Assembly (NCBI GenBank): GCA_031282225.1
Contig: JAITEC010000174.1
Span: 1-9,337, forward strand
Direction of reading: 5' to 3'
DNA from: Oscillospiraceae bacterium
Lineage (GTDB): Bacteria > Bacillota > Clostridia > Oscillospirales > Oscillospiraceae
Length of the DNA stretch: 9,337 bases
A program made the translations under genes and the position numbers. Numbering within the stretch: position 1 is the first letter of the stretch; each line of letters begins with the position of its first letter. A model generated the notes under the pieces. That model was not told where the DNA came from, searched no databases, and was given only the letters and a program-made list of their open reading frames with translations. Positions 1 to 7,496 of this stretch are shown here, piece by piece.

Positions 1-1678
1 CACAATAACGTTCCAAAACTACTTCCGCCTCTACACAAAGCTCTCTGGAATGACAGGGACGGCGCTCACCGAAGAGGAGGAGTTCGGCGCAATATACAAG
101 CTTGATATAATCGAAGTGCCAACTAACCGCCCGCTCGTCAGGCGCGACCACCCCGACATAGTGTACAGGAGCGAGGACGGAAAATACCGCGCCGTCATTG
201 AGCAGATCGAGCAATGTCACAAAAACCGCCAGCCCGTCCTCGTGGGCACGGTGTCCATCGAGAAGAGCGAGCACCTGTCTAAGCTGCTCTCGAAGCGCAA
301 CATCCCGCACAATGTCCTCAACGCGAAAAACCATGAGCGCGAGGCGGAGATAATCGCGCAGGCCGGCAAACTGGGCGCCGTCACCATCGCCACGAACATG
401 GCCGGCCGCGGAACGGACATCATGCTGGGCGGAAACGCGGAGTTCATGGCAAAAAACGACCTGAAAAAAGCGGGTTTCACGGACGAGGTAATAGTCGAGG
501 CCACAGGCCACGCCGACAGCGACGACGGGGACATATTGAAAGCGCGCGCGAAATTCGCCGAGGCATATGAGAAGCACCGCGCCGTTACGGCCTCCGAGGC
601 CGAAGAGGTATGCTCCGCGGGCGGGCTGTTCATACTGGGGACAGAGCGCCACGAGTCGAGGCGCATAGACAACCAGCTGCGCGGGCGCGCCGGCAGGCAG
701 GGCGACCCGGGCGAGTCGCGTTTTTATATCGCCATGACCGACGATATCATGCGCCTGTTCGGCTCCGAGCGCATACTGGGCGCAATGGACTCCCTCGGCT
801 TCGACGACGATACGCCCATAGACCAGAAGATACTGTCAAACGCCATTGAATCCGCGCAAAAGAAGGTGGAGAGCCGCAACTTCCAAGCCCGCAAAAATGT
901 CTTGGAGTACGACGATGTCATGAACACGCAGCGCAAACTGATCTACGAGCAGCGCAGGCGGGTCCTCGACGGCGACGATCTCAAGGCGAGCGTCCTGTCG
1001 ATGATCTCCGATGTCGTCGCGTCCGCAGTGAGTTCAGTGGACATGGGCGGCATAACGGGCTCCGCCGCGCTCGACGAACTGATAGCGCCGTTCGAGAAGC
1101 TCTTCCTTCAAAAAGGCGATATAACAATGGACATGTTTCCCGATGGCGTCAGCGCGGATTTGCTGTCGGAAATCCTCATGGAGCGCGCGCGCTCGGTTTA
1201 TGAGCAGCGGGAAAAGGCGTTCGGCACGGCGCCCGACGCCGCCTCCACGCCTATAATGCGCGAACTCGAGCGCGTCATACTGCTCAGGGTGGTAGACGAG
1301 TACTGGATGGAGCACATAGACGCAATGGAGGAACTGCGCGACGGCGTGCGGCTGCGCGCTTACAGCCAGACAAACCCCGTGGACGAGTACAAACGCGAGG
1401 GCTTCGAGATGTTCGAGGCGATGATAAACGGTATAAAGGACGAGGTGGTGCGGCGCGTGTTCACGGTGGCGGTCAGGCGCGAGCAGCCCATAGAGCGCCG
1501 CGGCGTCACGCGGAACATCAACGCGTCCGCCGCAAACGCGGGCGGGGGTCCCGTCAAGCGCAAGCCCGTTAAGTCAGGAGCCAAAATAGGGCCCAACGAC
1601 CCGTGCCCGTGCGGAAAGCTGCGCCCCAACGGGCTGCCGATGAAATACAAGAACTGCTGCGGGCGGGCGGCCGGCTGA
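1..1678 (+). CDS. secA: SecA preprotein translocase ATPase, C-terminal part (5' end outside window)
   Basis: SecA is the cytoplasmic motor ATPase that pushes unfolded preproteins through the SecYEG channel. The frame is already open at base 2, upstream of the first ATG at 50, and reads ITFQNYFRLYTKLSGMTGTA, a well-conserved SecA stretch, so the gene begins outside the window and about a third of the protein (NBD1 and part of the crosslinking domain) is missing. Visible parts in order are the second helicase lobe with ATNMAGRGTDIMLGGN (about 395-445), a roughly 60-residue insertion common in clostridial SecA, the QLRGRAGRQGDPG motif (about 674-712), the helical scaffold and wing regions, and a basic linker. 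The end is a SEC-C zinc-binding tail (about 1591-1675) with CPC and CC ligands. The spacing between these ligand pairs is 14 residues instead of the usual 8. The stop codon abuts the next gene. Family assignment is certain. Confidence 0.98.
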   Translation, partial: TITFQNYFRLYTKLSGMTGTALTEEEEFGAIYKLDIIEVPTNRPLVRRDHPDIVYRSEDGKYRAVIEQIEQCHKNRQPVLVGTVSIEKSEHLSKLLSKRNIPHNVLNAKNHEREAEIIAQAGKLGAVTIATNMAGRGTDIMLGGNAEFMAKNDLKKAGFTDEVIVEATGHADSDDGDILKARAKFAEAYEKHRAVTASEAEEVCSAGGLFILGTERHESRRIDNQLRGRAGRQGDPGESRFYIAMTDDIMRLFGSERILGAMDSLGFDDDTPIDQKILSNAIESAQKKVESRNFQARKNVLEYDDVMNTQRKLIYEQRRRVLDGDDLKASVLSMISDVVASAVSSVDMGGITGSAALDELIAPFEKLFLQKGDITMDMFPDGVSADLLSEILMERARSVYEQREKAFGTAPDAASTPIMRELERVILLRVVDEYWMEHIDAMEELRDGVRLRAYSQTNPVDEYKREGFEMFEAMINGIKDEVVRRVFTVAVRREQPIERRGVTRNINASAANAGGGPVKRKPVKSGAKIGPNDPCPCGKLRPNGLPMKYKNCCGRAAG

Positions 1679-2491
1679 GTGGATTTGGGCTGCGGCTTCA
1701 CCGAGAACCGCTCCGGCGGCCTTGTTTACATGACGGCGCCCAACATCGTAGCGCCCCACGCGTTCACTACGCGGCTTGGCGGCGTGAGTTGCGGCATCTA
1801 CGCCTCGCTGAACCTCGGAGCCGCCTCGGGTGACTCGCGCGGGAACGTGGAAGCCAATTACGTCGCCATATGCGGCGCGCTCGGCATTTGCGCCGACAAC
1901 TTAGTGCGTGCTAATCAAGTGCACGGCTCTACGGTCCTCGCCGTGACGCGAGCCGGCTGGACAGCGCCGACCGACAGGGCGCCCCACGACGCGGACGGGC
2001 TGGTAACAGCCGAGCGCGGGACGGCTCTGGCTGTTCTCGTCGCCGACTGCGCGCCCATACTTCTCCACGACCCCGTGCGCGGCGCCGTCGGCGCAGTGCA
2101 CGCGGGCTGGCGCTCCACGGCGGCGGACATAGCCGGCGCCGCCGCGGCAAAAATGGCGCTCGAGTTTGGCTGCGCGCCCGCGAATATCCTCGCGGCGATC
2201 GGCCCATGCATCTCGCAGTGCTGCTTTGAGACCGGGTCCGATGTCGCCGAGGCGATGTTCGCGCTGTTTTCGGCGCCCCACGAACGCGAACGCGTCGCCC
2301 GTCGGCAAGGCGGCAAGTACTTCGTGGACTTGAAAGCCGCAAACACGCTGCTGCTCGAGCGCGCCGGGCTTCGCGCCGAAAACATATCCGTATCGGACGA
2401 GTGCACCCGCTGCGGAGGCGACAAGTACTGGTCCCACCGCGCAACACAGGGGCACCGCGGCAGCCAGGCGGCCATAATCGCGGTGCCGTGA
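1679..2491 (+). CDS. pgeF: Laccase-domain protein, PgeF/YfiH family (peptidoglycan editing factor / purine nucleoside phosphorylase-like)
   Basis: The protein belongs to the Cu-oxidase_4 (DUF152) family: YfiH of E. coli, YlmD of Bacillus, human LACC1. Members have been described as multicopper oxidase-like, as purine nucleoside phosphorylase/adenosine deaminase enzymes, and as PgeF, which prevents misincorporated residues in peptidoglycan precursors; which role applies here cannot be read from the sequence. The family marks are present: TRLGGVS (about residues 31-37), NQVHG with His82, VADCAP with Cys124, HAGWR with His141, AAIGPCI (172-178) and the late SDECTR motif (239-244). His82, Cys124 and His141 are the expected metal ligands. 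At 270 residues the length is typical. I chose the GTG at 1679, directly after the secA stop, because the residues before the in-frame ATG at 1730 still resemble family N-termini; no strong ribosome site is visible, so translational coupling to secA is likely. The ATG at 1730 is the alternative start. Confidence 0.93.
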   Translation: MDLGCGFTENRSGGLVYMTAPNIVAPHAFTTRLGGVSCGIYASLNLGAASGDSRGNVEANYVAICGALGICADNLVRANQVHGSTVLAVTRAGWTAPTDRAPHDADGLVTAERGTALAVLVADCAPILLHDPVRGAVGAVHAGWRSTAADIAGAAAAKMALEFGCAPANILAAIGPCISQCCFETGSDVAEAMFALFSAPHERERVARRQGGKYFVDLKAANTLLLERAGLRAENISVSDECTRCGGDKYWSHRATQGHRGSQAAIIAVP

Positions 2492-2520
2492 CAGTGTAGG
2501 CACAGCCAATCAAAAGGCCA

Positions 2521-2549
2521 TTGCCAAGGCGGCGATAATATGTTATCAT
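2521..2549 (+). promoter_or_regulatory. Predicted sigma-70/sigma-A promoter for the activase/URO-D unit
   Basis: A -35 hexamer TTGCCA (2521-2526) and a -10 hexamer TATCAT (2544-2549) each match consensus at five of six positions and are separated by exactly 17 bp. A TG dinucleotide at 2541-2542 gives an extended -10 element. Transcription would start near 2556, leaving a leader of about 60 nt before the ATG at 2616. This is a by-eye prediction, but the combination of good hexamers, ideal spacing and location in the only sizeable gap of the plus-strand run makes it credible. Confidence 0.6.
2534..2547. promoter_or_regulatory. Interrupted palindrome overlapping the -10 element
   Basis: GATAA and TTATC are exact reverse complements around a TATG centre, and the 14-bp site covers the extended -10 of the predicted promoter. 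GCCAAT (2505-2510) and TGCCAA (2522-2527) upstream also mirror ATTGGC/TTGGCA at 2548-2554. A dimeric repressor bound here would block RNA polymerase. AT-rich palindromes near a -10 can occur by chance, so this is tentative. Confidence 0.3.
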
Positions 2550-2565
2550 TGGCACGTAGCAACGT

Positions 2566-2581
2566 CGTTTGCGCGCAAACG
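2566..2581. promoter_or_regulatory. Perfect 16-bp palindrome in the leader, candidate operator
   Basis: CGTTTGCGCGCAAACG is identical to its own reverse complement over all 16 bases. It lies about 10-26 bp downstream of the predicted transcription start and 34 bp before the activase start codon, a usual place for a repressor operator. The half-sites CGTTTGCG/CGCAAACG resemble those bound by LacI-family regulators, although their order is everted relative to a PurR box. In RNA it could fold as a short hairpin extended by a T-G wobble and one G-C pair (2564-2583). No run of T follows, so it is not a normal terminator. Confidence 0.45.
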
Positions 2582-2603
2582 GCGCGTGAATATTACATAA
2601 AAT

Positions 2604-2608
2604 AGGAG
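2604..2608 (+). promoter_or_regulatory. Ribosome binding site of the activase gene
   Basis: AGGAG sits 7 nt before the ATG at 2616. It fixes that start codon, after which the conserved radical-SAM N-terminus follows within ten residues. Confidence 0.8.
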
Positions 2609-2615
2609 TGTCGGT

Positions 2616-3575
2616 ATGGAAACAAAGGAATTGACGGGCAAGTTCTACGATATTCAGGGGTTTTCGGTACATGACGGCCCAGGCATCCGGCTCACGTGCT
2701 TCATGAAAGGGTGTCCACTGCGCTGCCTGTGGTGCCACAGCCCGGAGTCGCAGGAGTTCCCAACAGAACTCAACTGGATGGAGATCAAGTGCGTGGGCGT
2801 GGACAAGTGCGGCAACTGCCTGCACGTGTGCCCGCACGGCGCCGTCTCGCTCGGCGGAGTAAAAAAATCGCTCACGGACGACAGCGAGATACAGCTCGTC
2901 ACCGTGGACCGCGACAAGTGCGACAACTGCGGCAAGTGCGCGCAGGCGTGCACGGCCAAAGCGCTGTACATGTGCGGCACGGACTATACCGTGGAGGAGC
3001 TCATGGTCCGCATACGGCGCGACGTGCCGTTTTACAACCGCTCCGGCGGCGGCGTCACCATATCCGGCGGCGAGTGCCTGTGCCAGCCGGAGTACTTGCT
3101 GGCGCTGCTCAGAGCTTGCAAGGAGGAGAATATCCACACAGCCGTTGACACCACGGGCTTCGCGAAGTGGGAGGTGATAGAGGCCATCATCCCGTACACG
3201 GACATATTCCTCTACGACCTAAAGCACATGGACAGCCAGATGCACAAGCGTGGCACGGGCATACCCAACGAGCTCATACTCGAAAACGCGCAAAAGATAG
3301 CGGCAGCGGGCGGTGCGTTCATGATACGCATACCCGTAATGCCGCTGTACAACGACTCGGAGGAGGACTTCGACAAATTCGGCGCCTTTATCAAAGGCCT
3401 CGGGGACAGCGTGGAGATCGTGCAGCTGCTGCCGTACCACAACCTCGGTGTGGTCAAGTGGGAACGCCTCCAGCGAAAGGCGCCCGTCCTGGAGGCGACG
3501 CCGCCCACGGACGAGTTCATGCAAGCGCGCAAGCGGCAGCTCGAGGGCATGGGCCTGAACGTGATGATCCACTGA
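2616..3575 (+). CDS. Radical-SAM glycyl-radical-enzyme activating protein with two extra [4Fe-4S] clusters
   Basis: Proteins of this family use S-adenosylmethionine and an iron-sulfur cluster to put a glycyl radical on a partner enzyme of the pyruvate formate-lyase superfamily. The 319-residue protein has the activase entry motif (FYDIQGFSVHDGPGIR, residues 10-25), the radical-SAM cysteines C33-x3-C37-x2-C40, and the GGE motif (151-153) that binds the SAM amino group. Between them is a ferredoxin-like insertion. Its second set is a regular C102-x2-C105-x2-C108-x3-C112. Its first set is unusual, C59-x5-C65-x2-C68-x3-C72. This layout is typical of activases of dehydratase, decarboxylase and lyase-type glycyl radical enzymes rather than the short PFL activase. 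The downstream gene starts 24 bp after the stop, and no glycyl radical enzyme lies in the window, so the target is unknown. It may be encoded elsewhere. Family assignment is secure; substrate class is not. Confidence 0.93.
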   Translation: METKELTGKFYDIQGFSVHDGPGIRLTCFMKGCPLRCLWCHSPESQEFPTELNWMEIKCVGVDKCGNCLHVCPHGAVSLGGVKKSLTDDSEIQLVTVDRDKCDNCGKCAQACTAKALYMCGTDYTVEELMVRIRRDVPFYNRSGGGVTISGGECLCQPEYLLALLRACKEENIHTAVDTTGFAKWEVIEAIIPYTDIFLYDLKHMDSQMHKRGTGIPNELILENAQKIAAAGGAFMIRIPVMPLYNDSEEDFDKFGAFIKGLGDSVEIVQLLPYHNLGVVKWERLQRKAPVLEATPPTDEFMQARKRQLEGMGLNVMIH

Positions 3576-3583
3576 CGAATTTA

Positions 3584-3590
3584 GGGAGGA
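3584..3590 (+). promoter_or_regulatory. Strong ribosome binding site of the URO-D-like gene
   Basis: GGGAGGA lies 9 nt before the ATG at 3600, in the 24-bp gap after the activase stop. It is stronger than the site of the activase itself, suggesting that the second protein is made in larger amounts, as expected if the first is a catalytic activator. Confidence 0.8.
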
Positions 3591-3599
3591 TACAACAAA

Positions 3600-4652
3600 A
3601 TGTTAGATTATACAAATATACCGCCGTCAAGGCAGCCTGAGGGCACGTTCCCGTTCATGCTCCAGCAGCCGCCGCGCCCGCTCTATCCGGGCAACCGCCC
3701 CATAACTGCGCGGGAGAACCTTATGCGCGTATTCAAGGGCGAAAAGCCGTGCTGGATACCCATATGGCTCGTTGACAACCAGTACGCGTGGCCTGACATC
3801 TATGCCGAGCACGCCCCGTGGGAGGGCACCGGCTACGATTGGTGGGGGCAGCACTGGACATATGAGCCCGGCATAGCGGGCCAGATGCCCACGCCCGGTT
3901 ACCGCGTGATCACCGACATAACAAAGTGGCGCGACCAGGTAAAAGTGCCCACGCTCGACGGAATGCCGTGGGACGAGGACGCCGCCATACAGACGGCGCG
4001 CTACGACCCCGACAGGGCGCACGTGTTCCACTGCACGGAGGGCATTTTCGAGCGCCTGCACGAGATGATGCCCATGGACGAGACCATGGTGGCCATGTAC
4101 GAGGAACCCGACGAGGTAAAGGCGTTTTTCGACATGATGCGTCAGTACAAGATAGACCTGCTCAAAATCGTGTTCGAGAAGTACGCGCCCATCGACTACA
4201 TCATATACGGCGACGACTGGGGTCACCAGCGCTCCGGGTTCTTCTCCAACAGCATGTTCCGCGAGTTCATCATGCCCTATACTAAACCCGTCTGGGACTT
4301 CGTCCACGAGTCGGGGCGGTTCGTGGAGCTCCACTCGTGCGGGCTGACGCAGCAGTACATCAAGGAGATCGTGGAGATGGGCGCGGACGCGTGGACGCCG
4401 CAGGCTATAAACGACTTCGACATGCTCACGCGCGATTACGGCGAGAAGATAGCGATAACTGTGCCCATCGACGGCATCGCGGAGACTAAATCGGCCAAAG
4501 AGGCCAGGGAACTCGTGCGCAAGTGGGTGGACAAATACGCCCCGCGCGGCAAGCTCGTCGCGGGCACGATGATGAACTTCGACCCGGAGATATCCAAAGC
4601 GGCCCACGAGGAACTGTACAACTACTCAAGCGAGTTCTACGCGAAGGGATAA
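3600..4652 (+). CDS. Uroporphyrinogen decarboxylase (URO-D) fold protein, methyltransferase-like
   Basis: The 350-residue protein belongs to the URO-D superfamily, which includes HemE and the zinc-dependent methylcobalamin or corrinoid methyltransferases (MtaA, MtbA, CmuA types). It begins with the family's usual ITAREN motif followed by WIPIW (about residues 35-56), then aromatic-rich sequence (GYDWWGQHW, 78-86), a YGDDWG segment (203-208) and VELHSCG (242-248). His245 and Cys247 match the HxC zinc ligands of the methyltransferases, but there is no later cysteine to act as the usual third ligand: the only other cysteines are 51 and 145. True HemE is unlikely because the hallmark N-terminal substrate-binding arginines are not evident and there are no heme genes nearby. 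The gene follows the activase by 24 bp and precedes uvrA by 9 bp. A role as a methyl transfer or demethylation component is possible but unproven; no corrinoid protein gene is present in the window. Confidence 0.85.
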   Translation: MLDYTNIPPSRQPEGTFPFMLQQPPRPLYPGNRPITARENLMRVFKGEKPCWIPIWLVDNQYAWPDIYAEHAPWEGTGYDWWGQHWTYEPGIAGQMPTPGYRVITDITKWRDQVKVPTLDGMPWDEDAAIQTARYDPDRAHVFHCTEGIFERLHEMMPMDETMVAMYEEPDEVKAFFDMMRQYKIDLLKIVFEKYAPIDYIIYGDDWGHQRSGFFSNSMFREFIMPYTKPVWDFVHESGRFVELHSCGLTQQYIKEIVEMGADAWTPQAINDFDMLTRDYGEKIAITVPIDGIAETKSAKEARELVRKWVDKYAPRGKLVAGTMMNFDPEISKAAHEELYNYSSEFYAKG

Positions 4653-4661
4653 AGAGCCGAA

Positions 4662-7496
4662 ATGCGCGACAGCATTTACATAAAAGGCGCCAGGGAGAAC
4701 AATCTCAAGAACATAGACATAGAGATACCGCGCGGAAAACTCGTCGTGCTGACCGGCATATCTGGCAGCGGCAAGTCCTCGCTCGCTTTTGACACGATTT
4801 TTGCCGAGGGACAGCGGCGCTATATAGAGTCGCTGTCCTCTTACGCGCGCCAGTTCCTGGGTCAAATGGAGAAGCCGGACGTGGACTATATAGACGGCCT
4901 GTCTCCCGCCATATCAATAGACCAGAAAACCACGAGCCACAACCCGCGCTCAACCGTGGGCACGGTAACGGAGATATACGACTACCTGCGCCTGCTCTGG
5001 GCGCGCATCGGCATCCCGCATTGCCCCGTGTGCGGCAAGGAGATACGCCAGCAGAGCGTGGATCAGATAATAGACCAGGTCATGGAGCTGCCCGAGGCGA
5101 CGCGGATCCAAGTGCTCGCTCCCGTCGTGCGCGCCCGCAAGGGCGAGAGCCTCAGGGTATTTGAGGACGCGCGCAGGAGCGGATATGTGCGCGCGCGCGC
5201 GGACGGAAGCATATACGACCTCTCCGAGGAAATAAAGCTCGACAAGAATAAAAAACACAACATAGAAATAGTCGTGGACAGGCTTGTAATACGCGAGGAC
5301 ATCGCCCATCGGCTGGCGGATTCCGTCGAGACCGCCGTGGGGCTCTCCGGTGGGCTCGTCATAATCGAGGTTACGGACGAGGGGCGCGATGTCATGTTCT
5401 CGCAGAACTACGCGTGCGAGGAATGCGGGGTCTCCATTGAGGAACTCACCCCGCGCCTGTTCTCGTTCAACAACCCGTACGGAGCCTGCCCCGACTGCAC
5501 GGGTCTTGGCACCCAGCTGCGCGTGGACCCGGACATCATTGTGCCAAACCACTCGCTGTCGATCTTGGACGGAGCCATAACGGCGTCCGGCTGGGGCAGC
5601 GTCAAGGGCGACTCCATTTCCAGGATGTACTTCGAGGCGCTCGCGAAAAAATACAAGTTCAAGCTAACCACCCCTGTCAACAAGCTCCCCGAGGGTGTGC
5701 TGGACATAATACTCTATGGCACAAAAGGCGAAAAACTCTCGCTCAACTACGACATGCAGCGCGGGACAGGCTCGTTTTCCCAGCCGTTCGAGGGAATAGT
5801 CAACAATCTTGAGCGACGGTACAAGGAGACGCAGAGCGTAGCCATGCGCTGGGAACTCGAACAGTACATGGCGGAGCACCCGTGCCCATCCTGCGGCGGC
5901 AGGCGCCTAAAAAAAGAGGTGTTGGCCGTCACCGTAGGCGGTATAAACATAGTGGATTTCACGGACAAGCCGATAACCGAGGCGCTTGAATTCCTGGACG
6001 GCCTGGAACTGTCCGGGCAAAGCCTGCTCATAGCCGGCCGCATCCTCAAAGAGATACGCGAGCGCTTGGGATTCCTGCGCAATGTCGGGCTCGATTACCT
6101 CACGCTCGGCAGACGCGCCGGAAGCCTGTCGGGAGGCGAGTCCCAGAGGATACGCCTCGCCACGCAGATCGGCTCGTCGCTGATGGGCGTCTTGTACATA
6201 TTGGACGAGCCGTCCATCGGCTTGCACCAGCGAGACAACGCCAAGCTGCTCACAACGCTCAAGCACCTGCGCGACCTCGGAAACACTCTCCTCGTCGTAG
6301 AGCACGACGAGGAGACGATGAACGCCTCGGACTTTATCGTCGACGTGGGCCCGGGCGCCGGGGTGCACGGCGGGGAGATCGTGTGCGCCGGCACCGCCGA
6401 CGAGGTCAAGGCGTGCGAGAGTTCAGTAACGGGGCAGTATTTAAGCGGACGCAGGAAAATCCCCGTCCCTGCCGTCAGGCGCACCGGAACGGGCAAAGTC
6501 CTCGCTATACGCGGCGCGGCCGAGAACAACCTCAAAAACCTGGACGTGAACATCCCGCTCGGCGTGATGACGTGCGTCACCGGCGTATCCGGGAGCGGCA
6601 AATCGTCGCTTGTAAACGAGATTATCTACAAAGCCCTGGCGGCGGAACTCAACCACGCGAAGCTGCGCGCCGGCCGCCACGCCGGCATAGACGGAACGGA
6701 CGCCCTCGACAAGGTCATAAACATCGACCAGTCGCCTATAGGGCGCACGCCGCGCTCAAACCCCGCCACATACACGGGAGTATTCGGCGACATACGCGAA
6801 CTGTTCGCCTCCACGGCCGACGCGAGGGCGCGCGGCTACACGGCGGGCAGATTCTCGTTCAACGTGCGCGGCGGGCGCTGCGAGGCGTGTTCGGGAGACG
6901 GGCTAATAAAAATTGAGATGCATTTTTTGCCGGATATATATGTCCCATGCGAAGTATGCAAGGGCAAGAGGTATAACCGTGAGACGCTTGAGGTGCGCTA
7001 CAAGGGCAAAAATATCTACGAGGTGCTGGATATGACAGCCTACGAGGCCGCCGAGTTCTTCGAGCATCTCCCCCGCATCAGCGCCAAGTTGCTCACGCTG
7101 CTCGACGTGGGCCTTGGATATATCAAGCTCGGCCAGCCGTCCACAACTCTGTCCGGGGGCGAGGCACAGCGCGTGAAGCTGGCTACAGAGCTCTCAAAGC
7201 GCTCTACCGGGAATACGCTCTACGTGCTCGACGAGCCCACAACAGGCCTGCACACCGCAGATGTCCAAAAGCTCATTGAAGTGCTCGACCGCCTCACCGA
7301 CGCGGGCAACACCGTAGTGGTAATAGAGCACAATCTGGATGTGATAAAGATATCGGATCATATAATAGATCTCGGACCCGAGGGCGGCGGAGGCGGAGGC
7401 GAGATAGTGGCGTCGGGCACCCCGGAGCAGGTGTCCGAGTGCGCCGCCAGCTTCACAGGCCAATTTTTAAAGCGGGCGCTCGCGCGCGACAGGTGA
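4662..7496 (+). CDS. uvrA: UvrA, excinuclease ABC subunit A
   Basis: UvrA is the damage-sensing ABC-type ATPase of nucleotide excision repair; as a dimer it finds distorted DNA and loads UvrB. The 944-residue protein is full length (E. coli about 940). It has two ABC modules. The first has Walker [10 protein letters not shown] (32-40) and signature LSGGESQR (from about 489) followed by LDEPSIGLH. The second has Walker [10 protein letters not shown] (from about 641) and signature LSGGEAQR (from about 830) followed by LDEPTTGLH. Zinc-finger cysteine pairs are present in the first module (CEECG...CPDC) and in the second (CEAC...CEVC), and CPVCG and CPSCG pairs are also seen. All key residues appear intact. 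It starts 9 bp after the URO-D-like stop with only a weak AAAGAG ribosome site, and no promoter is visible in that gap, so read-through from upstream is likely, or a promoter lies within the upstream gene. Its last 30 bp overlap the convergent flippase gene. Confidence 0.99.
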   Translation: MRDSIYIKGARENNLKNIDIEIPRGKLVVLTGISGSGKSSLAFDTIFAEGQRRYIESLSSYARQFLGQMEKPDVDYIDGLSPAISIDQKTTSHNPRSTVGTVTEIYDYLRLLWARIGIPHCPVCGKEIRQQSVDQIIDQVMELPEATRIQVLAPVVRARKGESLRVFEDARRSGYVRARADGSIYDLSEEIKLDKNKKHNIEIVVDRLVIREDIAHRLADSVETAVGLSGGLVIIEVTDEGRDVMFSQNYACEECGVSIEELTPRLFSFNNPYGACPDCTGLGTQLRVDPDIIVPNHSLSILDGAITASGWGSVKGDSISRMYFEALAKKYKFKLTTPVNKLPEGVLDIILYGTKGEKLSLNYDMQRGTGSFSQPFEGIVNNLERRYKETQSVAMRWELEQYMAEHPCPSCGGRRLKKEVLAVTVGGINIVDFTDKPITEALEFLDGLELSGQSLLIAGRILKEIRERLGFLRNVGLDYLTLGRRAGSLSGGESQRIRLATQIGSSLMGVLYILDEPSIGLHQRDNAKLLTTLKHLRDLGNTLLVVEHDEETMNASDFIVDVGPGAGVHGGEIVCAGTADEVKACESSVTGQYLSGRRKIPVPAVRRTGTGKVLAIRGAAENNLKNLDVNIPLGVMTCVTGVSGSGKSSLVNEIIYKALAAELNHAKLRAGRHAGIDGTDALDKVINIDQSPIGRTPRSNPATYTGVFGDIRELFASTADARARGYTAGRFSFNVRGGRCEACSGDGLIKIEMHFLPDIYVPCEVCKGKRYNRETLEVRYKGKNIYEVLDMTAYEAAEFFEHLPRISAKLLTLLDVGLGYIKLGQPSTTLSGGEAQRVKLATELSKRSTGNTLYVLDEPTTGLHTADVQKLIEVLDRLTDAGNTVVVIEHNLDVIKISDHIIDLGPEGGGGGGEIVASGTPEQVSECAASFTGQFLKRALARDR

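Noticed and set aside
2566..2581. Palindrome as an intrinsic terminator after pgeF
   Set aside because: The stem is GC-rich but no T-run follows on either strand, and it lies downstream of a good promoter.
1929..3137. Long open frame on the minus strand opposite pgeF and the activase
   Set aside because: It is opposite two well-supported genes, spans their intergenic promoter region, and its translation is Arg/Ala-rich with no family resemblance. Long antisense frames are expected in GC-rich coding DNA.
3627..4607. Minus-strand open frame of 326 codons opposite the URO-D-like gene
   Set aside because: Composition (His, Val, Leu, Arg rich) is that of a mirrored frame, there is no recognisable domain, and the plus-strand gene is clearly real.
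3600..4652. URO-D-like protein as the glycyl radical partner itself
   Set aside because: No RVxG[FY]-type glycyl radical motif is present near the C-terminus and the chain is far shorter than glycyl radical enzymes (about 750-850 residues).
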